Assembly (NCBI GenBank): GCA_032158295.1
Contig: CM063243.1
Coordinates: 6,022,948 to 6,086,947 of the forward strand
Reading direction: 5' to 3'
Source of the DNA: Pycnopodia helianthoides
Taxonomy: Eukaryota; Echinodermata; Asteroidea; Forcipulatida; Asteriidae
Length of the DNA: 64,000 nucleotides
Shown here: piece after piece, positions 1 to 12,300 of the stretch
Position numbering within the stretch: position 1 is the stretch's first letter
Layout: every line of letters begins with the position of its first letter
Translations under genes and position numbers: made by a program
Notes under the pieces: model-generated
Database searches by the model: none
Seen by the model: only the letters and a program-made list of their open reading frames with translations
What the model was told of the DNA's origin: nothing

Positions 1-694
1 AGTTTGCTGGTCCCGAGTGCTGGTTTTAAGGAACCAATTACAATTTTACCTGATACAGTTTCAGTCCGTTATCTATTTTGTATAAATTACAAGACTTTTT
101 TTTTTTTACAATTTTTTGTTGACTTTTGCAGTAGTAATTTCTGATAGATGTAATTGTAGTTGAGAGGTACGGTGTTTTTGCATGATTGTGTTTTGTTACG
201 TCAAGCACTCTAACGCCAAGTCTTCGATCTAGGTTTGAATATGTAGGTATGGTAAGTTATGTCTTTAAATGTTATTAACGTTATTGCTGGTAATTTTGTA
301 ATTGAGAATAACACAACAAAATTGATAAAAAAACTTTTGATATGAAAATTTCAACAATGGATATATATAATTAATGATTAAGACAAATGCAGGTGCAGAT
401 GTATCACATTTTATACAATGTGTTATTTCCTAAATGGGTAGGACATTAAAATGTCAGTTAAAATACACGTATGTATTAAGAAAACTTAATATGTATCGTT
501 TCTTGCTCTCTGTTTTTTACAGTTGTAACAGTGTATTTAGTAACGACCCTACTTACAGCTTAAATAAAACATTCTACACGACACAATTTATCGTTGGCAG
601 TGGTGTTTTTGTGACATATGATACACAAGCTAGTATACACTTTTTGCAGTTTTGACAAGAAGAAAATGATGGGTTTGCAAACATAATTGTTGAA

Positions 695-905
695 TAGACT
701 GTATTGAATAACCCCTTTGTTGCTATGAAAGTCGCCATCTTGTAGGGTAAACCGTATGTGCGTCTAAACGCAGACATCATTGCAGCGCGCAGCGTTCCCG
801 GTTTGATTTCTCTGGCACACGTACGCACATGTACATGTACACGCTCACAGACGCCATGTTGTAGAGCAGGTTTTTGAATGGTGACGTCATATTCAATACG
901 GTCTA
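695..905. mobile_element. Short inverted-repeat MITE (TA ends)
   Basis: Ends TAGACTGTATTGAATA and TATTCAATACGGTCTA are inverted; sub-terminal CGCCATCTTGTAG and ACGCCATGTTGTAG are also inverted. TA at both edges fits a Tc1/mariner-type target. Confidence 0.55.
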
Positions 906-1019
906 TAGGCAGACAGTGAAGATCCCAGAGAATCTGGGTGACAAGTCAATGCAGCAGAGTTTTGGAAGTGCTGCAGTTTGTTTAGTGCTTTTCCAGGGAG
1001 ACCAATAAAGAAGGCTGTT

Positions 1020-1395
1020 GCAGTTGTTAAGGTAGCCTTTTGTCAAGGCCTTCATGTCTTGGAGCTGCGATGCCAAGTGACTGACATGGGAGACCACGCA
1101 CGCGAGTGGGAGTGGCGCAGCCACAGGGGCCTTTTCCAACTTGTTTGCAGTTTCTTATGTGTTTCTTTATAATCTCGACTTTTGCTACCCGAAACGGTAG
1201 CAAAAGTCCAAACCAATGCATAATGCACGTTTCGTACTTCATGAATAATTTATTGCAAAAACCGCAAACAAGTTGGAAAAGGCCCTCATGGCTTCGCCAA
1301 TCGGCTCGCGCACGTGGTCTCTCGTTCCAGTCGCTCCACTGTTTACAAAGCTGTCCAAGCCATGATGGCCTTGACAAAAGGCTATTGTCAAAGAG
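1020..1395. repeat. Long imperfect foldback with a perfect core hairpin
   Basis: Left arm (AGCCTTTTGTCAAGGCC ... GGCCTTTTCCAACTTGTTTG) is repeated in inverse at 1265-1395. Between them is a perfect 13-bp hairpin, GACTTTTGCTACC / GGTAGCAAAAGTC, around 1178-1208. Probably a foldback transposon. Confidence 0.65.
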
Positions 1396-1620
1396 GAAGG
1401 AGACTAAAGCGTATCAGTTGTGCACTAATATCAAGACAGTTGCAAATATGACAAGTTCTTTGTGCAGAAGAGGCTTTGTGGCAATCAGTATTTATGAGTA
1501 TTGGAACACACAAATAATTAAGCTCTTTATGAAGACCATAATGTAGTAAATCTTGAATGAGACACAATTTATTCACTTAAATTAAATACACATATTATAT
1601 ATACATTTTATACACAATTA

Positions 1621-1710
1621 CTATTTATACATTTTTTGTTGGAAGTCGGCATCAGTAGCTTTGATGCTCACATAGACCTCCCTGTTCTCCTCAGACCCCT
1701 CAATTTCATA
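1621..1710 (-). other. Exon-like fragment abutting a MITE
   Basis: Minus-strand reading of 29 residues (YEIEGSEENREVYVSIKATD and on to a TAG stop) that looks like real coding in composition, preceded by an AG. That AG is at the edge of a MITE beginning TTAAAGGCAGGG at 1712. It could be a terminal exon of a gene that uses the MITE edge as acceptor, or a relict cut by the insertion. I do not recognise the protein. Confidence 0.3.
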
Positions 1711-1711
1711 C

Positions 1712-2084
1712 TTAAAGGCAGGGAATACCTTTGGTAATTGTCAAAGACCAGTATCCTAACTTTCTGTATCCAAACATATGCATAAAATAACAAACCTGTA
1801 AAAATTTGGGCTCAATTGGTCATCAAAGTTGCATGAGAATAATGAAAGACAAAAACACCCTTGTTGCATAGAATGTTGTGCTTTCAGATGCCTGAGATGC
1901 CTGAAGCCTTTGTCAGATTCAAATTGTTTTAGGAAAAATTACCTCTTTCTCTAAAACTAAATTAATTCAAAGGTTTCTAACAATGTTTTATAATATCAAC
2001 AGCTCTCCTGTACTCTTAATACCAAGTAAGTTTTCATGGTCATTAACTTGTTGAGTAATTACCCAAAGTATACCCTGCCCTTTT
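1712..2084. mobile_element. MITE, TTAAAGGCAGGG family (diverged copy)
   Basis: Left end TTAAAGGCAGGGAATACC..TTGGTAATT and right end AATTACCCAAAGTATACCCTGCC form terminal inverted repeats. The interior shares the GAAGCCTTTGTCAGATT segment with the clean copy at 39500-39889. The right TTAA is degraded. Confidence 0.65.
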
Positions 2085-3042
2085 GTCTTTTGGGTTTATT
2101 GAACAACAAATGGTGTGCGTTGGTGGATGTAGTACGAGGGGGACTCAATTCACACAACATCTGCTATATGTTCAAGAAGTGGACGACAATTATAATAATC
2201 ACTCATGCACTCCTGGACTATAGACTTGTTGAGTCCTCTGTCCATCAGAATACCAGCCCTGATGATGTCAGATGTTCTGATGACTGATAAAGCTTTGTAC
2301 CACAACACTAATCTAAACTAGCAGTAGAAACGACCTAAGCACAAAGCCAAACACTTCATCAAAACATAGTCCTGGATTTGAAGTTCTATGCCTAAACAAC
2401 CATAGCCAACACACATCCCCAATAGGCCCAAAGTTGGGGGGAATCCACATTGTTGTATACCATTTTGGGGGACGGAGGGGAGAGGGGGTTATGAAATAAG
2501 AGTACTCTCTGTACGCTTGTGAAAATGACCAACCACCCCTTAGTACCTATGCTCATATTGCAGCAATTCATTACTTGGCCTTCCACAAACGAACAGCCTG
2601 AATTTGAAAAATTTCATAGAGAAAAATTCCAAAGGGTTGACAAGTAAACATAACTGTAAAACAAATTTGTTAACAGCACTGAAACCCTAATTTGCAGGTA
2701 ACCAATTAGCACAATATACCTGTACATCTCATAGCACCTTGGCTACTATACACTCATGCACAAAATTTCTGTGTTATAAGTTTGTACACTTCTTAGACGG
2801 TCTTTGAACTCTGACCCCACATAAAGTAGTTGCAGAAAGCACAGCGGTTTCAATCCTTAACATTGTTATGACTGCATGAAGGACATGTTGAAACAAAAAG
2901 AACCCTTAAGTTTTGGACCTTGGTGAAAACACTGACAGACCAGTGCAATGGCAAGTTTAATGTTCCCTGCAGCTAATCCTGAAAACAATTAAGAATCCTG
3001 CCACTGAGGTTCAGTAGATGGTAATAACTAGCTGATACTACG

Positions 3043-3048
3043 TTTATT
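3043..3048 (-). terminator. Possible PPP2R3C polyadenylation signal
   Basis: AATAAA on the minus strand about 310 nt downstream of the PPP2R3C stop. It is the first canonical signal I found there. In AT-rich DNA the hexamer is common, so this is only a candidate. Confidence 0.35.
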
Positions 3049-3358
3049 GTCATTGGGTGCTGTAGATCAAGAGTGACCTTGTGCAATCCAGGGCATTACC
3101 TGGCAGGCAAGATCTGATCTGTACAATGCTATTGTAATTACCACATGAAATCAAGAATTGTAAAAATAACAACTGAAAAAGTGTTGAGACATACCCTCTT
3201 TCATATCTAAATTTTACAAAAATCTTCTGGTGCAGTCTTCATAAATGTGTACAAATTGTACCTGCAGGAAGTTCAGACTCTTTGATGAACATGTGATGTC
3301 ACAGGTCACAAGGTCAACACTTATATGTCAAAGCTAGTCTTGTTGTATGACAGTGAGT

Positions 3359-6300
3359 TCATATGTCTTGGTCCTGGTGACCACTGCTCTCAGATTGACT
3401 GCTGTTGTTATTCTCAGCCATTAGAACTTCACGGTTCTCATACGTCCAGAACCCATTCAGATCAATCAGTATACTCACAACCGTCTCCCCGTGATTGCTA
3501 AAACACAACAAATCAATACTATACGTAAGGAACAATATCATGCAGACAGTTATAAGCTAAACAGCAAAACCTTGTAATTAATACAAGCCCTGATTGGAAA
3601 CCATTTAATTGGAAACCATTGTATGTTATATTCATAACGGTGTAATATGAACATTGTGAAAAATTAGTCTTGCTAGAGTTAAAATCCATTGTAGTCTAAC
3701 AGTCTAATGATTTGAGAGTTAGGTAAACCATATATATTACAATAGACTGTAACAAGAATCAATACAGCACATAACAAAAGAATGGAAATTGTGTGTGTAG
3801 ATTCCTCATCTTGGCACTGCCGACTTTACCAATTCTTGTGAAGAGCAAATGAAGCAGCATGTTAAACACTGTTAATATGATAAATCATGGCAAGATGAGC
3901 AACAAAGGTAACTCCTGTGAGCTCTTGAACTCAAAAGTTTGAAATATTATCAAGAGTAATATCTGTAATTGGAGAACAAATCTATGACGACTTTCAACAT
4001 GAATAATCTCAGTTTTACCCGCCTTCAGTTTCACAAATTTTCCATGACTGTGGGGCCAGATCATGGAAGAGGATGATATTTAACCTCACCTATTTATAAG
4101 ATCCTGTAGTGTTATCTTGAGGGGATCGGCCGGTTTGACCATATCAAAGATTTCATCCTTCACATCGGCAAATGAGATCGGCTCTTGGCCATGCTGTATC
4201 ATCTGCTGCTGGATAGCCTGGGAATCAAACAAGGTCCATAGTAACAATGAGTGTATTTGGTACACTGACTGCAGGGGTATGACAGACAAGCTATCTGGTC
4301 TAGAGAGTCCCAAGCTGGGAATCAAACAAGGTCCATAGTTGATCATCTGCACTGTCCATCAATTTTTAAATCGCTCCATAAAGCGCATTCATGATAACCA
4401 ATTCAGGTCAACTTTTCACCGGAATTGAGAATTTTATTGTTATCCAAAATAAAGAGTGATTTTGACCTTTCAAAGCCTATTTTTCCTGTCATTACGTCAA
4501 CCACAGAACACACAAGGAAACTCTGAATGCATTTTGCAAGGCCTCCATGCCTGTGTCCTACACTACTTTGTGTGTATGCCATCTCTGAAATGAAGTGGGT
4601 AACAGATTACACAATATGGATACTACAGAAGTACACTCGTTGCCTGGAGTTAATTTTATTTGCATTCCTGCACTACACACAACACATTGTGCTTCAATGT
4701 ATAACGCACACATGGATTCCTGACACTTACTCGGAAGAAGTAGTTCAGAGCGAAGACGTTAAGGTAAGATTTTCCCTGTACATCTAACAGACGGAAGAAG
4801 TACTGCAAGGCTTGCTGCTCTTTGCGATTTTCCATGGCAAGAACGAAGTCAAGATATGTCTTGTAATCCTGCAGAAAGGAAAATTATATCAAAATTAAAA
4901 TCAGTGGTGACAATTTTTATTTATCAATTTGGAACAATTTTACAAGCAGTAATGGCCTTTTGTTAAGACCGGCTAGGGTCCAAATGTGAGGACACTACAA
5001 CTATTTGCAGCAAAATCGTCGACCTATTTGGGCTGTAAGCAGTTTGCAACAGACACTTCTATTTTACAAGCTGCCCCCATTTGTTTAGCTGCATTATGCA
5101 TTTTGTAAGTCACACTGCTTTGCAGAGTTTGAGGAATGTGTCATGCAAGCAGTAGTGTATAATGGTCAAGAGCACCAGACTCAAGCTATGGTGTTGTCAG
5201 AGTGTGGGTTCCGGTCCAGGTTGTGTCACTTGTTTCCTTGAGCAAGACACTTAAACCATAATTGCTTTGTCCTTTGGATAGGAAGTAAAGTGTTGTGTAA
5301 TGCACCAAAAAAGAACCCAGTAATCTTATCATTTAGAGAAGGGGTTTGACCTTGTGTTTCTGGCATGGCTGGCTGTAGATTGGTCACACCACCTAGCAAA
5401 TCCTGTATATAAGGTACTTTATAAATGGGTCTCATAATTCAACCATAGCTCTGCATACATGTCATACAAATAATGAGCGCTTTGAGACACTATTTAAGAA
5501 CTAAACTGTGGTGAGTGTGGGCCTAATGGATTGACCTATTTCCCAGAACTAACCATTTCTCCATCGTAGGTCAGACATTCTTGGAAGACTCGATCCAAGA
5601 AGACGCTAGTGAGTGTCCCTGTACCATACCTAGATAGCTCCTGTTTGCTCAGCATACCGTTATGATCCTTGTCTAGGTTCAAGTACTGACCTGAAATAAC
5701 AAATAATCAAACAAACACATTGGCCTTATCCTAAAATATAATACATGATTGGTAATGGTGAAAAAAAAACTTTGAAATCAAAAAGTTGCATCCCCTTAAG
5801 TTGCATCCCATGTTGTATCATAAACTTGGGCGTGAGCCCTGGCTACACGGCAGTTAAAAGTTGTATGGCTTCTGACTGGCACCCCCAAACAAGGATATTG
5901 ACAAAATAGGGAGACCGCCAACATAGAGCTAGATAGCTCAGTTGGTAGAGTACCGGCACGTTAATCCAGAGGTCTTTGGTTTAAATCTTGCCCCAGTAAA
6001 TGTTTCTTTGTTCAACCCCAAATTGTAAAAAATTTACCAAGTCACTTTCCCCTGTGGAAATTACATGAACTTTAAAATTATTTAAGCTTAAAGCATGTGG
6101 TCAATATTGGTAATTGTCAAAGACCAATATCTGCACTTTATGTGACCCAACATGTACATAAAATGACAATACTCTTATTTTGATTTCAAAACCTGACCTA
6201 AACAGCGGGATAAAGGTTGATAAGAATAAGACAGGACTAGTCACCGAGACTTAAGAACTGACCATAAACCCTGAGTGCTGATGGAGCGGAGAACCAGTTG

Positions 6301-9300
6301 GATTCTTGCGCATCTTTAGGTAGATCTTCATCTCTTAACTCCAGAAGGTCATCAAGGAAACTGCAAGCAAGAATGTCTTGAATACGAATCTTGCCTGTGA
6401 CAAAATTAAAAACAAACATAATAACTATACTAGAAATTAAGTTTTTGTTAATTACAAAAACAAGGTGTTTGTGATTGATGTCATCAAATAATGATTGAAT
6501 GAATTGGCGACGACATTTACCTTTTCAATCCAACGTGTGGTTCATGAGTTAAGAGTTTTTCAAATATTAAACTTGATTTTAATGTAATTCTATACCTGAT
6601 GACGTCATCACGACATCATTAAATTTGTGTCCTCTTGATATTGAGGTTCAATTGTCTGATGAGTTTCAATGTTCAATTCAATTCACAATCTTGAGTTATG
6701 CCCAGTAGATGATTTTTTGAAGAAAAACACCAAAGGTAAACTTTGACCTTACGGTACAACCGGAAGTAAAGGTCATACGATTTTGGCGTTAACTTTTCAA
6801 ATGTTTATCCAGTATTGATACCCAGCTGTAAAATTCTATGAAATACATTGATTAGCAAATGGTCATTTTTTAACTTAAAAACCTTGTAATTTGACACCCG
6901 ATGACGTCATTATGACGTCATTGTTCAATTGCCGTCTTCATGTTAAGGTTATGCAAAGTTTCAAGATTCAATTCAATTTCAATCTTGAGTTATGTCACAG
7001 AGAAGAGTTCCATGGAAGAAGTAGAAAGAAAAAAACAAGAAGAAGAAAAAACAGGAGGTGTTTGTGCACATATTGCACGAACACCTTAATATCAATTCTG
7101 TTTCCAGTTCACTGGAAGAGGTGGTAAAACATTTGTATTTCATTCAAACCATCACGCTTAAAGGAAATCAACTGTAGAAATATTTGTGAACATTTCAAAG
7201 AAGCCTATAGGTTTTATAGTTTTTATTTCGAGGCGCTTTGGGGTGTTTTACATAAAGCGCCCTAAAAATGCCTTTTGTTATATTATTACTATTGTCATGA
7301 TTGTTATCTAAACAGCCAAGTTTGAAGGGTTAATCTATTACCAAGTTTTTACGTCTTTCATGTCCATGAGGCAATATATGTCAGAGAGTCCACACAGATT
7401 GAATTCCATGTTTCCTAAGTAGACAACTCTAAGCATATTTGTACTGCAAGCAAGCACTCAAAATGATTGATCTCTTTGTTCAGCCAGATCCAATTTTGTA
7501 GTTTATTCCTAAAGCCTATCATAATAAAAACCATTACTAACTCAATAATGTTGACGGACTGAGCAATCACTATGATGCCAAACTGCATTGCCAATGTAAA
7601 GGAAAACACAATAATGTTGACACACTGAGCAATCACTAAGATTCCAAAGTGAATTGCCGACGTAAGGGAAAAAGAACTGACATGACTGATGGCAAATTGG
7701 AAATAGCGTGTCTACCCATTGACAATGAGAGCTGCAATACAAAGATTATGGGCTATTGACAAACCAAGTCATCTTAGATTTGATTTTACATGTATTACAA
7801 TATCAATGGGGTGAAACTAATACAATTAAGTCCAGGCATAGATTGGTTGGTTGGTTGATTCTACAAAGGTTGGGTTGTCAAAATTTCAACATTTTTAAGG
7901 TTGTAGAGAGAGTATAACTTTTTAAGACACAACAAATGTTCATTTGAAAAACCCCAAGAGTGCATCGGAAAATCTGGAATTTGTTTGTTTATTATATTAA
8001 TGCAGAGACAGGGGTAAAAAACAAAAATTATAAGACGTCCCACTGGCTGACTTTTGTTTTTTTCTTTTAAGGTATATTTTATAAACTAAACATTTTGAGA
8101 TTATATCAACTTTTGGGGAAATATACTGCTGCCTCTTTGTAAGGCCTTTATCCATGTTCCATTTTCTTCCCATGAAAATAGCAATAAAGGGCATTCAGGT
8201 TGGCTCAGTGGTTTCTTTCGCTGCTTTTACCTTATGGACCCTGGTACGAATCCCACATCAGACTGGAGCCTTGCATGTGGGTTGGGTTTTCAGTCACTAG
8301 TTGATTGCGTGGGTTTTCCCCTATTTGGAGTTTTCCCCCACATCTAAACCTGACGATCCTTCATCGTCTTCTCTACACTGGTATCTTTAGGCCTACAGGT
8401 CATAGTGCTAGTCGATTTTGAGGGTCCCTTGGTTTCATTACCATACAGATGTAACAACAATCATACTAATAAGAATACAACATAAAGTATACCCACCAGT
8501 TCTCATCGGATCCAAGAAAAAGAAGAATTTTCTGACCGCTGTGCAGACATAGAAGGAGTAGAATGATTTCTCCAGGCCATCTAGCTGCGGCAAAGTTGGG
8601 ATTAACTCTAGAATGTAGTTCTCTAGATCCTGAATTTCATAAAATATAAATCATCTAATAGCAAGCATTCAACTGAGGGGGAAATGGAGAACTACTCAAG
8701 GACCAGACAGTGAAAAGTGTTCTTCTGCGATTTAGAAAAAAACTTAAAGCATTTGCACAACGTTGGTAAAATTGAAAATACAAATCACACAGAGCATTGG
8801 TTCACATGAGATGCATTCACAAGAAATGACAGGAAAAGATGTGAAAGAAAGGACAGTGGTTCAAAAAGTGTCCACGTTAAGACAATAACACAACATGTAA
8901 TTCTAATTGCTTATTAACTTGCAAGTGTATAAACTTTTAAAAAGAAAAAAATCTCAAATTATCAGCACATGAAACATGACAGTAAGACAAACTAATTGGT
9001 ATCTGTTTTAAATTAATGTAATAATTTCACAAGAAAACAGATGTTATTTTTGGTCATACAGTGGGTGTAGGGATAATTGGGTGTTAGGGACGGTGTAAAA
9101 ACCAACACTCTTTCATTTATACTTACAGACTCTTTGAGATAGCCCTGCCCAGCCACATCATACAAACTGAGTCCGATCCTAGTCTGGTGTAGCCAGACTT
9201 TTCTCATGACATAATTGAAGAACTGCATGATGAAGATGCGTCCGTAAGGGTCAGTCTGTAGCAACTTGGCAAAGATTGTTGCAGTAAAAAATGGCCTAAA

Positions 9301-12300
9301 AAAAAGAAAAACACACATGTCACGCTTTATAAGCAAAGCCAATTATTCTGATAGGCTTAGAGGATGCCAATTAATTACTCTTCCGAAAAACAATGATAAA
9401 ATACTTTCAGAATTTCAAAAAAAGCTCTGGAAAAATAAAGGTTATAAGGTCCTGTGGTCATTCTTTTATTTCAATTCAAAGGGCTGCTGATTTGATAGAG
9501 TGGTGTAGAGTGCCACAGTTTGCTGCGGTAAAAGCTGACCACAAATGTATGGAAGTATTAATGCAGACTATTTGACAGGAAACAGGGTTGCAAATTCAAT
9601 ACAAATGGTTGGTTTTAATGGGCTGTGAAAAATGTGTCATCCATTTATAAGTGAACTGGGACAGGTTTTGACAACCCTGACCAAAAACAAGTTTCTGATG
9701 TACAATTCTTTGACCGAAACAAATTCCGAGAGCTACGGAAAACAGGTTGGTAACCTGAAACTTGAGTTCGTAAAACGTGGCATAAGTGCATTTCTTGAAA
9801 ACTAGTTTTCTCAAAATGTACAGCCTTCATTTTATATTTTAAAGAAATGGAACTTTAGTCTTTGTAAATTTTAAGTAATGAACCATAAGGGAAACTAAAA
9901 AATTGACTAACAGCGGAATTTGAACCTGCGACCTCCGGATTCAAATACCAGAACAAAGGAGTGCTTTTTGGCAACCCCAACCAGAATCATGTTTGAGCTT
10001 CCTTCACTGGTTCAACATTTTCGGGTGTTTGGGTCAAACGCAGTGACGCAACTGTCCTAACCAAACTGCAAACGAGTTGAATGAGCACAAAATCCCTCAC
10101 AAAACAACCGTTTTCGGGGTTTTTTTTCACTAGAATGTGACTAGTCTACATTAAGGCAAATGCAAAGAAAACTGGATGTCATAGAATTTCACTAGTTCAG
10201 TCTTTGTTAATATATAATTTCAATTGATTCTCCTTTATGACGAACGGCTTATTGTTAGATTGTGCAGAGTATAAATGGGCCTTTGATTTCAGAAATAAAT
10301 ACACAAATGTCACATTTTCCTGAAGGAAGGTCCCATTTTTTTTTGTCAAACTTACTTATACTTGCAAGTCTGTATCGTACTCAAGACTTACTTGCATTTG
10401 GGGCCAGCCTCCGTGGCCACCTTGAGGAAATCTTCATAGTTGATCATTTGGTCCTCACCTACCATCGGTGGAGTGTGATGCTTGTCAAGCAGAAACCATA
10501 GATTCTGAAGAGAAGACAAAGTCAAACTAGTTAATTCAAAGCTGCAAGAACATGATGATTGCAATACTAAAGACAGATTGACTACATGTACACAAATTAA
10601 TTATCAAATTTGTAAAAAGGGACATAAATTAAAATGTTCCCACAATGACTATCAAATTACCCATAATTATGTATTTATATGTCACGGTAACCATATGGTC
10701 AATAACCTACTTTAAATGGAAGGTACCTAATTGGTAATCACTCTAAAAATTAATGGCAATAAAAACTTACTTGGTAAGAAGTACAGCAACTTTCGATAGT
10801 CTAAAGCATTTTGAGAAACATTTCAATTCAAAATAATGTGGATATGGAAAATTACGTCAGTTTTTATCCCCCAAAATTTGAATCTGACACAGATCGTGTA
10901 TTCCTCTGAGGGATTATTCTCTATGCGTGGACATATTCGCTGCGGATTTTGGTGATATTTCAAAAACGCAACCACCTTTTGAAATGAAATTTTCACAGGT
11001 TAGTTTTATTGTATATATCTACATTTACACAGGATTAAAACAATCAAACGGTCCCAAAAACCAAAGGTATACTTTGCCTTTAAAAATGAGGTTGCAGTAA
11101 AACACATAGAAGGTCATTGATGTAAACAAAATTATGTCGACGTTAAACACAAAGGCCTAGATGGGAAGGCCATTTTCTTTCTTTTCTTTTATTTAATTTT
11201 ATTTATTTTGTTACACTTCTTCACTAGCACAATACTACAAAAAGCAAAGTACAAGGTAATAAAAGAATTTAAAAAGAAAAAACAAATATAGTATATACAA
11301 TAAACTATTTTAAAAGTTACAACAGTGAGTGGCAAGATGGAACAGGTGACCAAACCACAACAGAGCCTTCCTACCACAGTTGAAGGGGAGGGGGTGGGGC
11401 GGGTAAATGGGGAATGGGAAAGAAGGAGGGGATGAAGCAAACTGAAAGAAAGAAAGGTATGAACAAGAAGAACGCTTGAAGGATTTTTGAAGTCCACTGC
11501 CCTTTCAGCAATTTTTAGGAAAAAAAATCTCTGACAGACAGCTTTGCAGGTGCCACAGTTTTCTGCTTTGATTAATGGTAAATAATGAAAGAGGCAGGTT
11601 GCGCTTAATTTCTTGCATCACAGTCAATGGCGCACCCCAGGATTATGTCTTGGGGGGAGCTCAAAGAAATGTAACGGGTGGGGTCCAGGGGCAGGCCTTA
11701 TGGCCCCTGGTGGGGTCCAGGAAATTAATGCAATCTTCCTAATCACTTCATTTCTGACATGAACTTAACAGGGCATTGAGGTACTGGGAAACCACAGAGA
11801 GAATGTTCATCTGAGTAGGGAGAAACTGTGGATAAGGCACCTCCAGACCATTCAACCCCATGGTCTGAACATCCAAGAAGGAAATGACTAACAAGTCTTT
11901 GTCTTTGCCTTCTCCTTTTTACCACAGATATCCTCCTTCTCAGTCTGCCTCATTCACTAATTAATTACTTTTTTTCTCCCTCTTCCCTTCCTTGAATTTT
12001 TCTTTTGTGTTCCCAACCTTTTGTGGTCAAACCAGCCCCTTCCCCTACATCCTACCTCCCCCCTCCCCCTTGTCACCTTCCTCATTGTTCATCCCCTGCT
12101 TTTTCTGTGTGCTTTCATATCTTTCATCTCTTTCCACTTGACTGCTTTTGTTACACCAGTATACCTGTTTATGTGTGTTGTGTTATCATAATAATTAGCC
12201 TTCAAGAAAGACTCTGTTAGGGTCAAAACGTCAGGCCACTAACTAATGTTAGCATTTATACCATAGTTCCTTTTGGTTGGTAAGCAGTTGTTTGCAACAG

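Larger units (their letters stand above)
1..1620. other. Non-coding, repeat-bearing left flank
   Basis: Holds a TA-ended MITE and a long foldback. I see no convincing exon; short open frames here overlap the inverted repeats on both strands. Confidence 0.6.

Noticed and set aside
1027..1546. Open frames of 116 and 146 codons on opposite strands
   Set aside because: Both run through the inverted repeat; the mirrored sequence keeps frames open on both strands without a recognisable domain.
5934..5990. tRNA-like sequence with box A and box B
   Set aside because: No acceptor stem pairing or intact cloverleaf, and the same sequence recurs with shared flanks; it is a SINE.
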